Position numbers and translations under genes: made by a program. Positions 48,931 through 60,690 of a stretch of DNA of 64,000 nucleotides are shown piece by piece; the stretch's first letter is position 1, and the number at the start of each line of letters is the position of its first letter. The notes under the pieces were generated by a model. The model did not search any database and had not been told where the DNA came from. It saw nothing but the letters and a program-made list of their open reading frames with translations. The stretch is from Xestospongia bergquistia (Eukaryota > Porifera > Demospongiae > Haplosclerida > Petrosiidae), in contig OZ014412.1 of NCBI GenBank assembly GCA_963965975.1, forward strand, positions 3,660,501 to 3,724,500. The letters are read 5' to 3'.

Positions 48931-50839
48931 AGTATAATTAACCTCAGGCTGTATCACTTACTATTCTCATCTACTTCACTGAGACTGATGTCTCCATCAC
49001 TGGATTTACATGCTGTAGCGTCTAAAGATAATTCTTCAGGATGGAATATTTTTTTCCATTTTTCATATCTGATGTCAGGTAGATCATAACCATTCTCATA
49101 CCTCCTAGAAAACCGACTGTGCTCTTCTTCTGTAAAATCAAATTTTGATGTACTCTGTTCACTTTGTTTTTTTCTTTCTTTTGTCTCTCTTTCTCGGCTT
49201 TTTCAACTGCTCTTTTATTTTTTCTCTCCTCTACTTCCTTCTTTTTCTGTTCTCGTTCCATTGCCTTCTTTTCTCGCTGTTGCTTTCTAAGATCTTTAGC
49301 TTTTAATTCATCTGCTTTCTTCATTTCTTTTTCTCTTATCAACTGAAGATTTTCAGAACTTGTTAAAACACGAGCACTGTGGTTTTTTTCTCTCATTACT
49401 TGGTAGCTGAGGTAAAGTAAGAAAATCATGAAGAGTAGATGGCTGAACTTTTGTAATGCAATCTTCGTCTGCAGAAAAGTTACCATAGTAACCACAGGTA
49501 CTGTCTTCACTACAAGTGTGTTCCTCATAATAATCAATGCTTTCACTATCGGAAGTAATACAGGTACGAGGATGAGACTTAGCTGGGCTATAAAGAGGAA
49601 GAAACAGTCCCATCTTGGAGGCTATCATATCTATTTTCCCATCCTCCTCAAGTTGCAAGTAACGTAATACTGCATACCTGTTGAGGGGGTATATACCAGT
49701 GGATCTAAACCCAGCAACAATATTGGCTGGTGTCATTGCCTTTGTCCAGGCTCGACTAAAAATTTCGGTGAAATTAAATCTATTAACGGCTTTCCCAGGA
49801 TTATAGGACATGTAGAGATGACACTCATTATTGTATGCCTTTTTTAAGGGGCTAAAACATGACCTGTCCAATGGTTGACACAAATGAGTTGTATGAGGTG
49901 GCAAGCAAAATAAGATGATCTGATTTGCAGCAGCTGTCCTGATCAATTGAGGTTGGTAATGTGAAGATGTCCATCCAGGAGTAACAAGATGGGTCGTTGT
50001 GGAGGGATGTTAAGTAAGAAGTGATTAGTAAACCATTCCTGAAACAATTCGGAATCTATCCATCCATTTTTAGACAACCCATATGCAGTACCTGGGATTT
50101 CTCCTGTTGTGAAATTGGGCTTGAGTTTTTTCCAATCAAAAATTATCATTGGAGGCAAAAGGTAACCAGAAGCACTGCATGCTGACAAAACAGTGATTTG
50201 GGCTTTATCACCACTAGTAATACAGGAAATATCTCTCTGACCTTGTACTCCAATTATTTTGCCAGGTTTATGTTGCAATGGGAACCCACTCTCATCACAG
50301 TTAAAAATCAGCATTGGTGATTCAAGCAAATTATTAGACTTCAATGTTTCTTCAAGCAAGTCAAAATATCAATTTATGACATCTGGGTTAGCTGCAATAG
50401 CTCTACGATATGCTAATTTGGATCCATATCTTAATCGTAGTTTTGGATGCCGCTTCACAAATGAGCCCCACCAACCAGTAGTGACATTGACATATTCAAC
50501 TTCACATTGACGTTTCTTTGCTAGTGCTGCTCTAACAATACAAAGAACTTGTTCTTTTGTCCGAGCGAAGCCAATTTTAGCTGAACCTACCAAAAATGTT
50601 ACTAGTTCTTCTTCTTCAATGTCATTTAGGTATCTAGGGGGTCCACTGTGAGCACCAAAAGAGACATTACCAGACACTCTATCCCATAATGTTGACTTTG
50701 GCACATTATACATTTCAGCAGCTTTTCTAAGAGTAAATCGTCCTTTAGCCACGTCCTTTGCTGCTATACGTAACTGGGTCTCACTCCACCGCTTGTAGTG
50801 CCTATCCCTTGGCTTTTTTCCTCCAGAGGATAACCTAGG

Positions 50840-52107
50840 CTATTAAAGAAGATGTAACTATAACATAATAAATCATATATAAACAAAGAAAAATAGACTC
50901 ATGTCAGGGGCACTTAAAAAAGGACTTGCATGTTTTCAAACAATTAATTGTCTCAGCACCCACTTAAAGCACATAAACTTTATGGTTTGCAATAAGTCAT
51001 TTGTACAAAGGTTTTTCACAACTAATTGTCATAGCTTTGTATAGAGACTCCTAGTTATGTATAAAAGCTAGAAAGACTCTAGCTCATTGTAGTTGACTAC
51101 TGCATTCTGAAGATTCAATAAGACCAGATGAAAACAAATAAGTAAGGCAGATATGTCTACTAGTATGCTTGAAGGTATACATCTCTTCTCTACTTCATAA
51201 CAAAGACTATACATTGCACCAATGACTACATGTGATATAACTATATACTGCAAAATATTTAGAGCCTTTGATCATATCATGAATTTTGAATAAGCAACTC
51301 ATTAGAACTCATCTCTCTATCAAAATAATGACTAGTGACTTTAACATGTTATCTGCCTACCCTTCCTCCTATTCTTGTGACTATAACATCATACCTACAG
51401 TATAATACATGGTCTATGACATATTTTAGTTTACAGGATGACTTTATCTTTTTTTCTCAAAGGTATTAAAAACAAATAATATTGTCATATAATTAATTGA
51501 TTATCATTTAAAAGTTTATTTCACTCAGATTATTATAATTCAAGTATCTATCACTTGTTTACCTACTTACAGTAAAGTTAGTCATAAAGTCAAGCAGCTA
51601 TTAAGCCTTAGTACAACACTCTTATTATTAAAAAAGTGAACTGACTCTGTTATTACAGACATATTTACTAGTCACTAAAATGGCCAGGGTTGACTAAGGT
51701 ATTGCTAACACATAGCTCAAGCCATCAAGTCTTCCACATGGACATCTATACATTATCACAAATTACCATGTTTGATTCTTTCCACAATAGTTAATACGAG
51801 AGAGTCCTGGCTAAGGTTTAACTTGAGGTAGATTTAGTTGATAGAAAGAGAAAGACTCAGAAACTGACAGAAAACTCCTAGCTAACGTTTAAACTTGAGG
51901 TTGTGTTGTCCGCCAAAACATACCACGTGTCCGCAAATACATTTAAGTCCGTACAAGCACCAAAAACGGAGCTCATTCACAACACGGAGTTTAGTTAGGA
52001 AACTGTGCAAGGAAAGTGTATTCATTGAGCATAACCAAGAGCCACATTGTACGGAAGCAATAAGCTGTCTTCAAATTTTTAGAAGAAAAAGTGTCCGAAA
52101 ATAGATT
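50840..52107. other. Transposon interior upstream of the transposase
   Basis: AT-rich sequence that should hold the transposase first exon and promoter, on the minus strand. I could not identify the start exon. The open frame at 51895-52101 on the plus strand overlaps the subterminal repeat sites and is not supported as a gene. Confidence 0.45.
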
Positions 52108-52131
52108 TGTCCGTCCATTGATTTTCGACTC
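52108..52131 (-). repeat. Right terminal inverted repeat of the transposon
   Basis: On the minus strand it starts GAGTCGAAAATCAATGGACG and ends GACA. It matches the left end in 17 of 24 positions and is followed directly by the TA duplication. Confidence 0.75.
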
Positions 52132-52133
52132 TA

Positions 52134-52969
52134 CTTATCTATCATATAATTTTTACTGCAATACAATATTGTACAAAGTGTTCAGTTGGTAGGTAATAAA
52201 GTTCTACACTATAAACAACTGTGTAATAAATGTGATTATTTGATTATTACTATGTGAGCTATAACAAGAAATAAATAGCCATAGGACTCGCACTCGTAGA
52301 CGCACACAAACGACGGTGATGTCTCGCTAAAATTAGAACGGCAATTATTATTATTATTATCATAATTTTTTTTTTTTTCACGGAATTACCGTATATGTTT
52401 AATTGTATAAATAGAAGATGGAAGACATACAAGAGCGAAACTAAAATCGTCTAATTACTAGCAGTTTATGTTGGATTCCTCCATAAAAAGTATGAACTTA
52501 CATTTATTAAGCTTATATATATATATATATATATATATAAAACTAGTAAAGAATGTAACTATCTTGTGTAACTTTATGAATCTACGGTCAATTTAAAATC
52601 TCTACAACAATGCATGTTATAATGTATGTACTTACGATGACAGTTTGGATAGTTAAGTCATTTTAAAGTACATTGAAGTGTATATATGAATCCATAGTAA
52701 TAGTGCTAGTCCTGCTCCAGCATCTTATTTTGACTAAGAATAAAGTAAAAATTGATAGTTCTAACCATTACGTATGTATATAAACAGTTAATACCATAGT
52801 ACACCAGTAAGCAAAACAGTGTAATGTTTACTTTTTATATCCAAATTTACTAATTGCAACTTATATAACCATGTATTGGTTAAATCAACCAATCAATTTT
52901 GACAGTACTGCATAAAGTGCACTAATTACATGTACTGGTATCTCTCTTAGATTTTATCCAGCCAAGAAA
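52134..52969. other. Relic resuming after the transposon, then g10 upstream DNA
   Basis: 52134-52290 continues the repeat interrupted at 46885 (compare 4261-4420). From about 52.4 kb the DNA resembles the region before g8 (AATAGAAG, then GCAGTTTA). An (AT)n run lies at about 52515-52540. No gene was seen. Confidence 0.6.
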
Positions 52970-55906
52970 ATGCCTTTCAAAGAGACACATATAATCTTTA
53001 TTGTAATTACCTTGTGCTTCCAAATTTCAGGTTAATAAACTTCTATTAATAATATTTATTAAATTTTGTTGCTTTATTCTATCTTTAGAATAAAAATATG
53101 AAAAGGAATAATGTTCTCCAATTTTATATTTTATTTTAGTAGCTGTTCAGTTCATATTTACTCCATCACCTAACATTGGAGTCTATCAACTAGCACATTA
53201 CCAATGTTCAGTAGATCATCCTGATGTGGGTATAATTTGGCTTGTTAATGGAACAGCTTCTACTAATAATGATAGTATTCAACTTGGTATTGTTACAAAT
53301 GAAGCAGGATCATCTAGTTCCAGTCTTACTATACCTGGATATCCTCAATATAACAATACAATAGTGAGATGCCTTGCTTCAGGTTTTGTTGATGGCAATC
53401 TTTATACTAACTTTGATAATGCCACTCTGAGAATACAAGGTAACACACTCACTGATATATGTCATTATATCTCCTCTTATTAGGGCAACTAGCTGCTGTC
53501 AACAACTTGATATGTCATGTACAAAGTCAGTATATAAATTGTTCCTGGTTTCCTCCCTTCTCTCTGGTAACCATACATGGTTATATCATTAATGTTACTT
53601 ATGGAGGAGAACTAGTTACACAGAACATTACATCTTCTACAACATGGCAGTACAGCTACTCTCTTAGTCAATTTAGCATATACACATATACAATTAGTGT
53701 AGCTGGTAATAACTCAGCTGGAGAAGGAGAGATAAGTGCTACATCAGTTGTAGTACCAGAAGGTAAGTGATATAGTTATATTAAATCTCTCTTCATTAAC
53801 TATATATAGATGAAATTACTTCCTATAATGTGACTACTAAAATGTTATCAAATGGTTCTTATTTGATCAGCTGTATTATAGAGGTATGTCATAACCTAAG
53901 TTATTTCAGATTCATTTCTCTCTTAGACTATATATTCTATAGAGCCATCATTAATATCTCTCAAACTAACTACCAGTAATGGAACTATATTAACATATAC
54001 TGGAACAGTTACTGATAATGTTGATAATAAATTTAAAGGGAATATAAATATTGGTACAAATGGCAGACAAAAGTTGACTGTGTCTTTAAGTCTAATATAT
54101 GACAATAACAACACTTTAAATGATAGCTTACCAGCTAAAATAATTTGTAAGTTAATATAATTACTTTATTTATTATTTGTATTCTTTTATTAGCTACATT
54201 TGATGTTCAAAATGGCAGCATAATGGTCAACTCAACCATTGGAGAAGTTTGTTTTACTTGTTATTTTCTTGAGGGTAGTCAATCACAAGGATGTTATATT
54301 GAATATAACTCACTTATAACAGACTACTACAGTGGTAATATTACCATAATGAGAACATCAGTAGATACCAGTACTGCTAGTAAATGTGTGACAGGAATAT
54401 ATACTAGTAACTATAATGTGACATTTTATGATATGGACTATAACAATGTACCATATACTACTGAGTATGCTGTAAAACTGATTAATCAATTAATTACTGG
54501 ACTATCTCCTCCTCTTACTCCTACACTAACTACTATATCAAATGTAACAATTATTATTACATTGTCATCTACATCACCTATTACAATATGTACAGACTGT
54601 AATAATAGTAAGTATTATTAATATCATCATATATCTATTATATTAATTAATTAGTTACTGGAGTCTCTCCTATCTCCTATTCAACCTCCACACCAAATAC
54701 ATCATCATCAATGACTACTAATAGTATGTCTCCATTATCTACTATATTATGTACAGACTGTGATAATAGTAAGTTATTATTGATATTATAACAATTGAGT
54801 TCATATTGTTACTACTACAGTGAGGAGTGTTCAAAGAGATCTAATAATAGGTAATACTAGTATGATAACTTCTAGTCTAGTTAACTAAATATATCACTAC
54901 ATATTGTAGGTAGTGTTACTGGTAGTCTAGTGGGTGTGTCAGTTCTAATACTGGTATGTACTGTATTAGTATTTATAATGATATATAGGATAAGAAGAAC
55001 TAAGTCACTAAGACAAGGTAAAGTTAACTACATTTTATATACACGCTCTCTTATATAAGTCACTACTAGATACTGTACAACATCAAGTGATAACTGGCAT
55101 ACCTCAATATAAGAACATTACTAATTACCATCATACTACTGACCTAGAGATGACCACATGTGCTGCATATGGTATGATATAATATTGACCAATAACATGT
55201 GTGTGTGTGTGTGTGTCTTTATATATATATAGTATTGAGTAATGATCTCACTTGATTATAATATGTTATTACATTGTAGGTACTGTACCATCTCCTGTTA
55301 ATCCACTAACAGATACTGTCCTTCATCAAGTCATACCTCAATATGAAATTGTTGATATGATCACTAATACACTAACTACTACTGAACTAGAGATGACCAC
55401 ATGTGCTGCATATGGTATGATATAATATTGACCAATAACGTGTGTGTGTGTGTGTGTCTTTATATATATATAGTATTGAGTAATGATCTCACTGGAGTAT
55501 AATATTTTATTACATTGTAGGTACTGTACCATCTCCTATCAATCCACTAACAGATACTGTCCCTCATCAAAATATACCTCAATATGAGAATGTTGATATG
55601 ATCACTAATACAGTACCTACTACTGAACAAGAGATGACCACATGTGTTGCATATAGTATGATATAATATTGACTAATAACAGTGTGTGTGTGTATGTGTG
55701 TTTATATACATAGTATTAAGTAATGATCTCACTTGAATATAATATATTATTACATTGTAGGTACTGTACCATTTCCTGTTAATCCACTAACAGATACTGT
55801 CTCTCATCAAGATATACCTCACTATGAGAATGTTGATATGATCACTAATACCCTACCTAATACTGAACTAGAGATGAACACATGTGCTGCATATGGTGTG
55901 ATATAA
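52970..55906 (+). CDS. g10: type I receptor with four-exon tail
   Basis: Predicted 704 residues. Exons: 52970-53030 (signal, MPFKETHIIFIVITLCFQIS, donor GTTAAT), 53143-53439 (Ig, IIWLVNG), 53484-53762 (FN3), 53810-53883 and 53927-54146 (D3), 54194-54607 (D4), 54655-54768 (stalk), 54821-54850, 54910-55017 (TM), and tail exons 55070-55171, 55280-55414, 55521-55655 and 55761-55906. In FN3 the cysteine of the YCPSQ motif is serine (SYSLSQ), unlike every other member. Two tail motifs are changed: YKNI in the first exon and YEIV in the second, which removes the Asn at +2, while the third and fourth keep YENV. The frame is open. Confidence 0.75.
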
Positions 55907-57516
55907 TATTTTTAGTACATCATATAGCTGACATTATATAATTTAAATTTGATCATGAAAATTTTATAAATCAAATTCACTATAAAATCAAGTATGAATG
56001 TGACCAGAGGATTGTACTAATGATAATATTATTAAAGAATATTGTGAACTGTATTCAGTATGACATCATTGGACATATCCATCAAGTAAATTAACTGGGT
56101 CACAGTATATTATATGGAGATAACTTTGTAGTTGTCATAGAAACAGTTATGCACATTGGTAGAATTCTTTATGATTTAAATTAGAATTATTGGATTTTAG
56201 TATCAGGAATTGTCAGTTACCAGCTCTATTCAGTAAAAGTTATATTAAAATTACCAACACAATAGTAATTTACAGCTGATTTATAAAATATTTTATATTC
56301 AAATAATAACATATTGTAGATATTACATATAATACACACATTATATTATAGTAATTCTGCTGATATATTTATTGATGTCTTTATTAACAGACTTCAATAC
56401 TTTACATTAATTTCCTATAAATAGTTCACATCTGTAATCATAATAAATTAGATTATTAATGTTGACTGAAGACTAGTTGGTGTGTCTCTTACCTGATAAA
56501 AGCTTCAAAAGATAAAGCTATCCCTGTGTTATGGAGGTCAGTGTCAATATAGTGACGAAGAAACATATCTCTTCCACCATTTTACTGATCAAACAATATT
56601 TATTCTTGTGAGTTTTGTAACAACAATATCTTTAGTATAATTGTCATATTGCAGAGTGTGGATGTATACAAATTATTATTAGTTATGTTATTATTGCTAT
56701 TAAATATGAACTCATTATAACCAGACTATTAATATTATAAACAGTCACTTCAAACAACCTGATTATTTTTACATACTTGTTTGACTGTTATTGACAAAAT
56801 TCTACCTTTGTATCAACATATATTTAACATACTGTCTTTTTTGAATATTATGTCATTAACTATTATTAATATTTCAATTAAAACAACACTTAATTTATTA
56901 ATTATTTTACAAATATTTATAAAACATATCATATAATTTAGTAAGTAAAATATATATTTAAAAATATATTATTTTTGACTACAATTTAAACCAGACCCAA
57001 AAATAACAATTGATTAAAACTTATTATATAATTTACTAACAAAAAAGACTAATAAAACATATATTCCATGAACTAACAATTATAATAACTTTAAATGTAC
57101 TATACCATTACTAATGCCATCTGTAACTGTTATATAATGATAATAATTTCACAATGAAATATAAAATGTCATTTTAAGATCTTAAAATAATAAATATTTC
57201 ATTGATATACTATTATAGGAACTAAACAGAGAGAGGTTATCACTGACATGATAACAATGAAGGACTGTGATACATAATATGGTGTTATTATAAGACAATA
57301 ACTAACTAACTACAGTGTGCTCTCTCTCTCTCTCTCTCTTTCTCTCTCTTCCTGTATGTGTGTGTGTCTAATATGTTAATAAAATGTCATTCAATTTGAC
57401 AAAGACAAGTTAAACAAATTCATTTTAATTATAAACACCATCACTAATGTTTATGTTAAAATAAACAAAACAGATTTATTCAAATTATATAAGATATACT
57501 GATATATGTCATATTG
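55907..57516. repeat. Intergenic DNA between g10 and g11
   Basis: To about 56.38 kb it follows the 3' flank of g8 (35.43-35.9 kb); at 56.37-56.49 it resembles 8.34-8.48 kb. From 57.24 kb it begins the long duplication shared with 9.84 kb onward, with a short (CT)n run. No gene was seen. Confidence 0.6.
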
Positions 57517-59604
57517 CTACTACTGATACTGTTAGTATCTACTATATTAAAATGTACAGGTATGATTATATTAATAACTAATGTACTATTTTATTTAGTT
57601 TTATTATATAGCTGTTCAGTTTATATTTACTCCATCTCCTAACATTGAAGTCTATCAACTAGCACATTACCAATGTTCAGTTGATCATACTGGTGTGGGT
57701 GTTACTTGGAATATAAATGGAACAAGCTATGGTCACAATGACAACATTATCCAACTTGGTGTTGTTACTAGAGGAGTACCACAACAGTCTAATCTTACCA
57801 TACCTGGATATCCTCAATATAACAATACAGTAGTGAGATGTGATGCATATGGATCAGTGATTGGTTATACCAACTTTAGTGAATCTATTCTGAGAATACA
57901 AGGTAACACACTCTCTGATATATGTCATTATATCTCCTCTCATTAGGTGAACTAGCTGCTGTTAACAACTTGATATGCCATGTACAAAGTCAGTATATAA
58001 ACTGTTCCTGGTCTCCTCCCTTCTCTCTGGTATCCATACCTGGTTATATAATCAATGTTACTTATGGAGGAGAACTAGTTACACAGAACAATACATCTTC
58101 TACAACATGGCAGTACTGTCCGAGTCAATTTGGTACATATACAATTAGTGTAGCTGGTAATAACTCAGCTGGAGAAGGAGAGATAAGTACTACATCACTA
58201 CATGTACCAGGAGGTATTATCACTATGGTTACTAATGTATAATTTATTCCTTTGATTTTAGTTAATATAAGTAATTTAACAACTACCTTTATCAGATCAG
58301 TTAATAGTTGGATACTAAATATAACAATATATGATTTGGTAAGTGACATTATGATATCTCTAGATACCTCATGTTTGTGATATTAGGAACTTCAACAATG
58401 TCCACATACAATGGAGTCAGCTCAACTAAATGTTGTTATATACAATGAAGATAATTCTTCTATATTTCTGAATAATCCAATAACTCTAACTGATGAAGGA
58501 GTTATTGTTGTTACCATCTATATTGTAAATATAACTGAGAATAAAATATGGAAGACAAGAATGACTTTATCATTACCAAGTGGAGCTGTTATTGACATAA
58601 CAGAATCAACTGTACTAAGTAAGTACATTATAAATGGCTTACAAATATTTTCTCATTCATTAGGTACATATGATATTACTGAAGGTACTTTATACAATGA
58701 CTTACGTAATATTGGTAGAATATGTTACAGCTGTCATTTTATAAGAGGAGCTATTGTTAAAGGTTGTCTTATTTCATTAATCTCCTCTACCTACAGTACT
58801 AACATATCATTGATGTGTTCTCCAGTATGTAGTAGTACAGTAATTGGATGTGCATATGATCTACCTAGTGGTATATATAATATGTATGTATATGATATTG
58901 AAGAGGAGGGTAGATTATCAGATGACTGGGCAATATCATATACTAATATCAATATTACTGGATTGGAACCAACTTACTCATTTCTTGAAGTGACTAATTC
59001 TATATCCACATGTCCTGTTTCCATGGTTACTATTGCTATTGGAACATATGACTGTTTGACCAGTAAGTAATCATTAGTACATTTGTTATCATTATTATAT
59101 CTCTATGTATGTTATATAGATGATACACAAGTTAATAAAGTGCTTACAACAACTGCTAGTATATTAGGAGGTAATAAATATGACAATAATATAAACACCA
59201 GTAGTTATATTATTATAAGTTAGTAAATAGTTAACTCTCAAAATGAAAACTGTTGTCATATAATTATATTATTATGTAGACTGTATAATGTATTACTGTA
59301 ATATCTAGGTAGTCTAGTGGGTGTGTCAGTTCTAATACTGGTATGTACTATACTAATACATATAGTGATATGTTGGATAAGAAGAACTAAGTCACTGAGA
59401 CAAGGTAATACTAGCAGTGGAGACAGTTTGTAAATGATATTATCTATTATAGGTACTGTACCATCTCCTGTTAATCCACTAACGGATACTGTCCCTCACC
59501 AAGTTATATCTCAATATGAGAATGTTGATATAATCACTAATACACTACCTACTACTGAACTAGAGATGAATACATGTGCTGCATATGGTGTGATAAAATA
59601 TTAA
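57517..59604 (+). CDS. g11: type II receptor lacking its usual start codon
   Basis: The signal exon remnant ends near 57558 (LLLILLVS-like core then KCT), but about 80 bases covering the ATG and the conserved upstream block are deleted, and the open frame upstream meets a stop before any ATG. Remaining exons are intact: 57612-57902 (Ig, VTWNING), 57947-58213 (FN3), 58262-58338 and 58387-58618 (D3), 58664-59062 (D4), 59120-59170, 59309-59404 (TM, with Ile for Val and Leu) and 59453-59604 (tail, YENV, ending AYGVIKY). These sum to a whole frame with a phase-1 first exon. It is either a recent pseudogene or uses an unseen upstream first exon. The in-frame 45-base intron is 58619-58663. Confidence 0.65.
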
Positions 59605-59799
59605 AGAAACCTCTTCTTTAGTCTATTTTAATCAGAGTACTATTTTCATATTGTCAATGACAAAAGTATTTGATAATTAAATATAACCTTTTGACTTCAT
59701 GTATATAAAGTTATTTTCAATATAATATTTATTAATTATTAATGTATCATTATGTGTGTCTATAAAGATGTAGTTGTTATATGATATTGAGTCTGTACT

Positions 59800-60690
59800 C
59801 AATCTATTATGAATACAACAGTGATGAGTTTTAAAGAAATCTTCTGATTGTTATAACAGTACTATATAATGTTATTATTATCACTGACACTATGATGAGT
59901 TGTAATTTAATAGTACTAATTATGACTGACTCTAATGGATATAAGACTATAATATCAGTAATTGATCTTCCTTCTAGTGAGAAGTTCAATACATTTGTAT
60001 ACTTATAATATAAGAGTAGACAGATATTTCAAACTACTCCAGTAGTTACCAGTAACTATATTATATGTGTTTTTATAAATTATAGTTTGTTTAAAGGTAC
60101 CCATGATCTACAAGGTATCATTGTTTGGAATAATTCAGATAATGTCCTGTGTCTTCAATTTAAACTTGTTCATGTCAGACAAATAACTGAACTACATCTA
60201 GATATAAGAAATTGAGATAAATATTATATTCTGATTGTCTCTGACTACATACGTCATTTAATTGATAATGACAATATCTATTGTAATAATCAACTTATAT
60301 TTACTAAATGTTCCAATGATATACCTCCTGGTAATAATTGGACGTTATATATATGTGATGGAGTCCTGCCTAATGTAGCTTGGTGATTTTAGAAATATAT
60401 TGTAGTGGGATTTGCTACTTAATATGCTTGCTACTAATAATATTCCTTATTAGGTATATATAATTATATTGAGAAAACAGCTAGAGTGTTGGTATTTGGA
60501 CCAGATCTAGTTGTATTAGAACCTCATGAGAGAACTTCAATGTTCATAGTCTTAGTGGTAAGTTATATTAGTAGTTTATGATTAATCATCTCATGTTTAC
60601 TGCAGCTGGGAATCCCCAAACAGAGAATCCCTTGAAGACTTTTTGCCTGTTCTTAGGACCAGACTTTATAACAGAGTATGTTATGGTAAG
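59800..60690 (+). pseudogene. Type III receptor relic after g11
   Basis: Same layout as at 12.56-13.65 kb. The first exon is scrambled by small duplications near 59830-59920 (TGATGAGTT occurs twice). The D4-like part (from about 60098, GTHDLQG) has an in-frame TGA near 60212. The PDLVVLEPHERTS and GPDFITEYVM pieces are conserved at about 60500-60685. Confidence 0.65.

Larger units (their letters stand above)
47418..50839 (-). pseudogene. Transposase gene (pogo/Tigger type) with PHD finger, disrupted
   Basis: The large exon runs from 50839 down to 48962. It holds, in order: a Psq-type helix-turn-helix (FTLRKAAEMYNVPKSTLWDR), a CENP-B-like second HTH (WWGSFVKRHPKLRLR), the catalytic block with Asp in FNCDESG, Asp in LLLDGH and Asp in HLCQPLD, and a Lys/Glu-rich coiled coil. 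Five small repeat exons (47714-48806) and a PHD-finger exon (47418-47572, stop TAA) follow with matching phase. Breaks: in-frame TGA at 50371-50369; a one-base loss near 49968, just after the second catalytic Asp; and frame changes in T7 runs at 49383-49389 and 49167-49173. A first exon with the start codon must lie beyond the acceptor at 50840-50841 and was not found. Homopolymer shifts could be sequence errors; the nonsense codon looks real. Confidence 0.8.
46888..52131. mobile_element. pogo/Tigger-like DNA transposon, 5.24 kb
   Basis: The element is flanked by TA at 46886-46887 and 52132-52133. The uninterrupted site is visible twice in this window (CCTGCTATTACTTATC at 4251-4266 and 20784-20799), which fixes both ends. 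Terminal inverted repeats of about 24 bases are imperfect (17 of 24 match). CGGACA occurs at 46906, 47082 and 47264 and its complement at 51907, 51928, 52092 and 52108, consistent with transposase-binding sites. A transposase gene runs on the minus strand. TA duplication, CENP-B-like HTH and the DDD catalytic pattern place it in the pogo/Tigger part of the Tc1-mariner superfamily. The gene is damaged, so this copy is probably not autonomous. Confidence 0.88.

Noticed and set aside
49164-49667. Plus-strand Ser/Phe-rich frames
   Set aside because: Antisense shadows of the Lys/Glu-rich part of the transposase.
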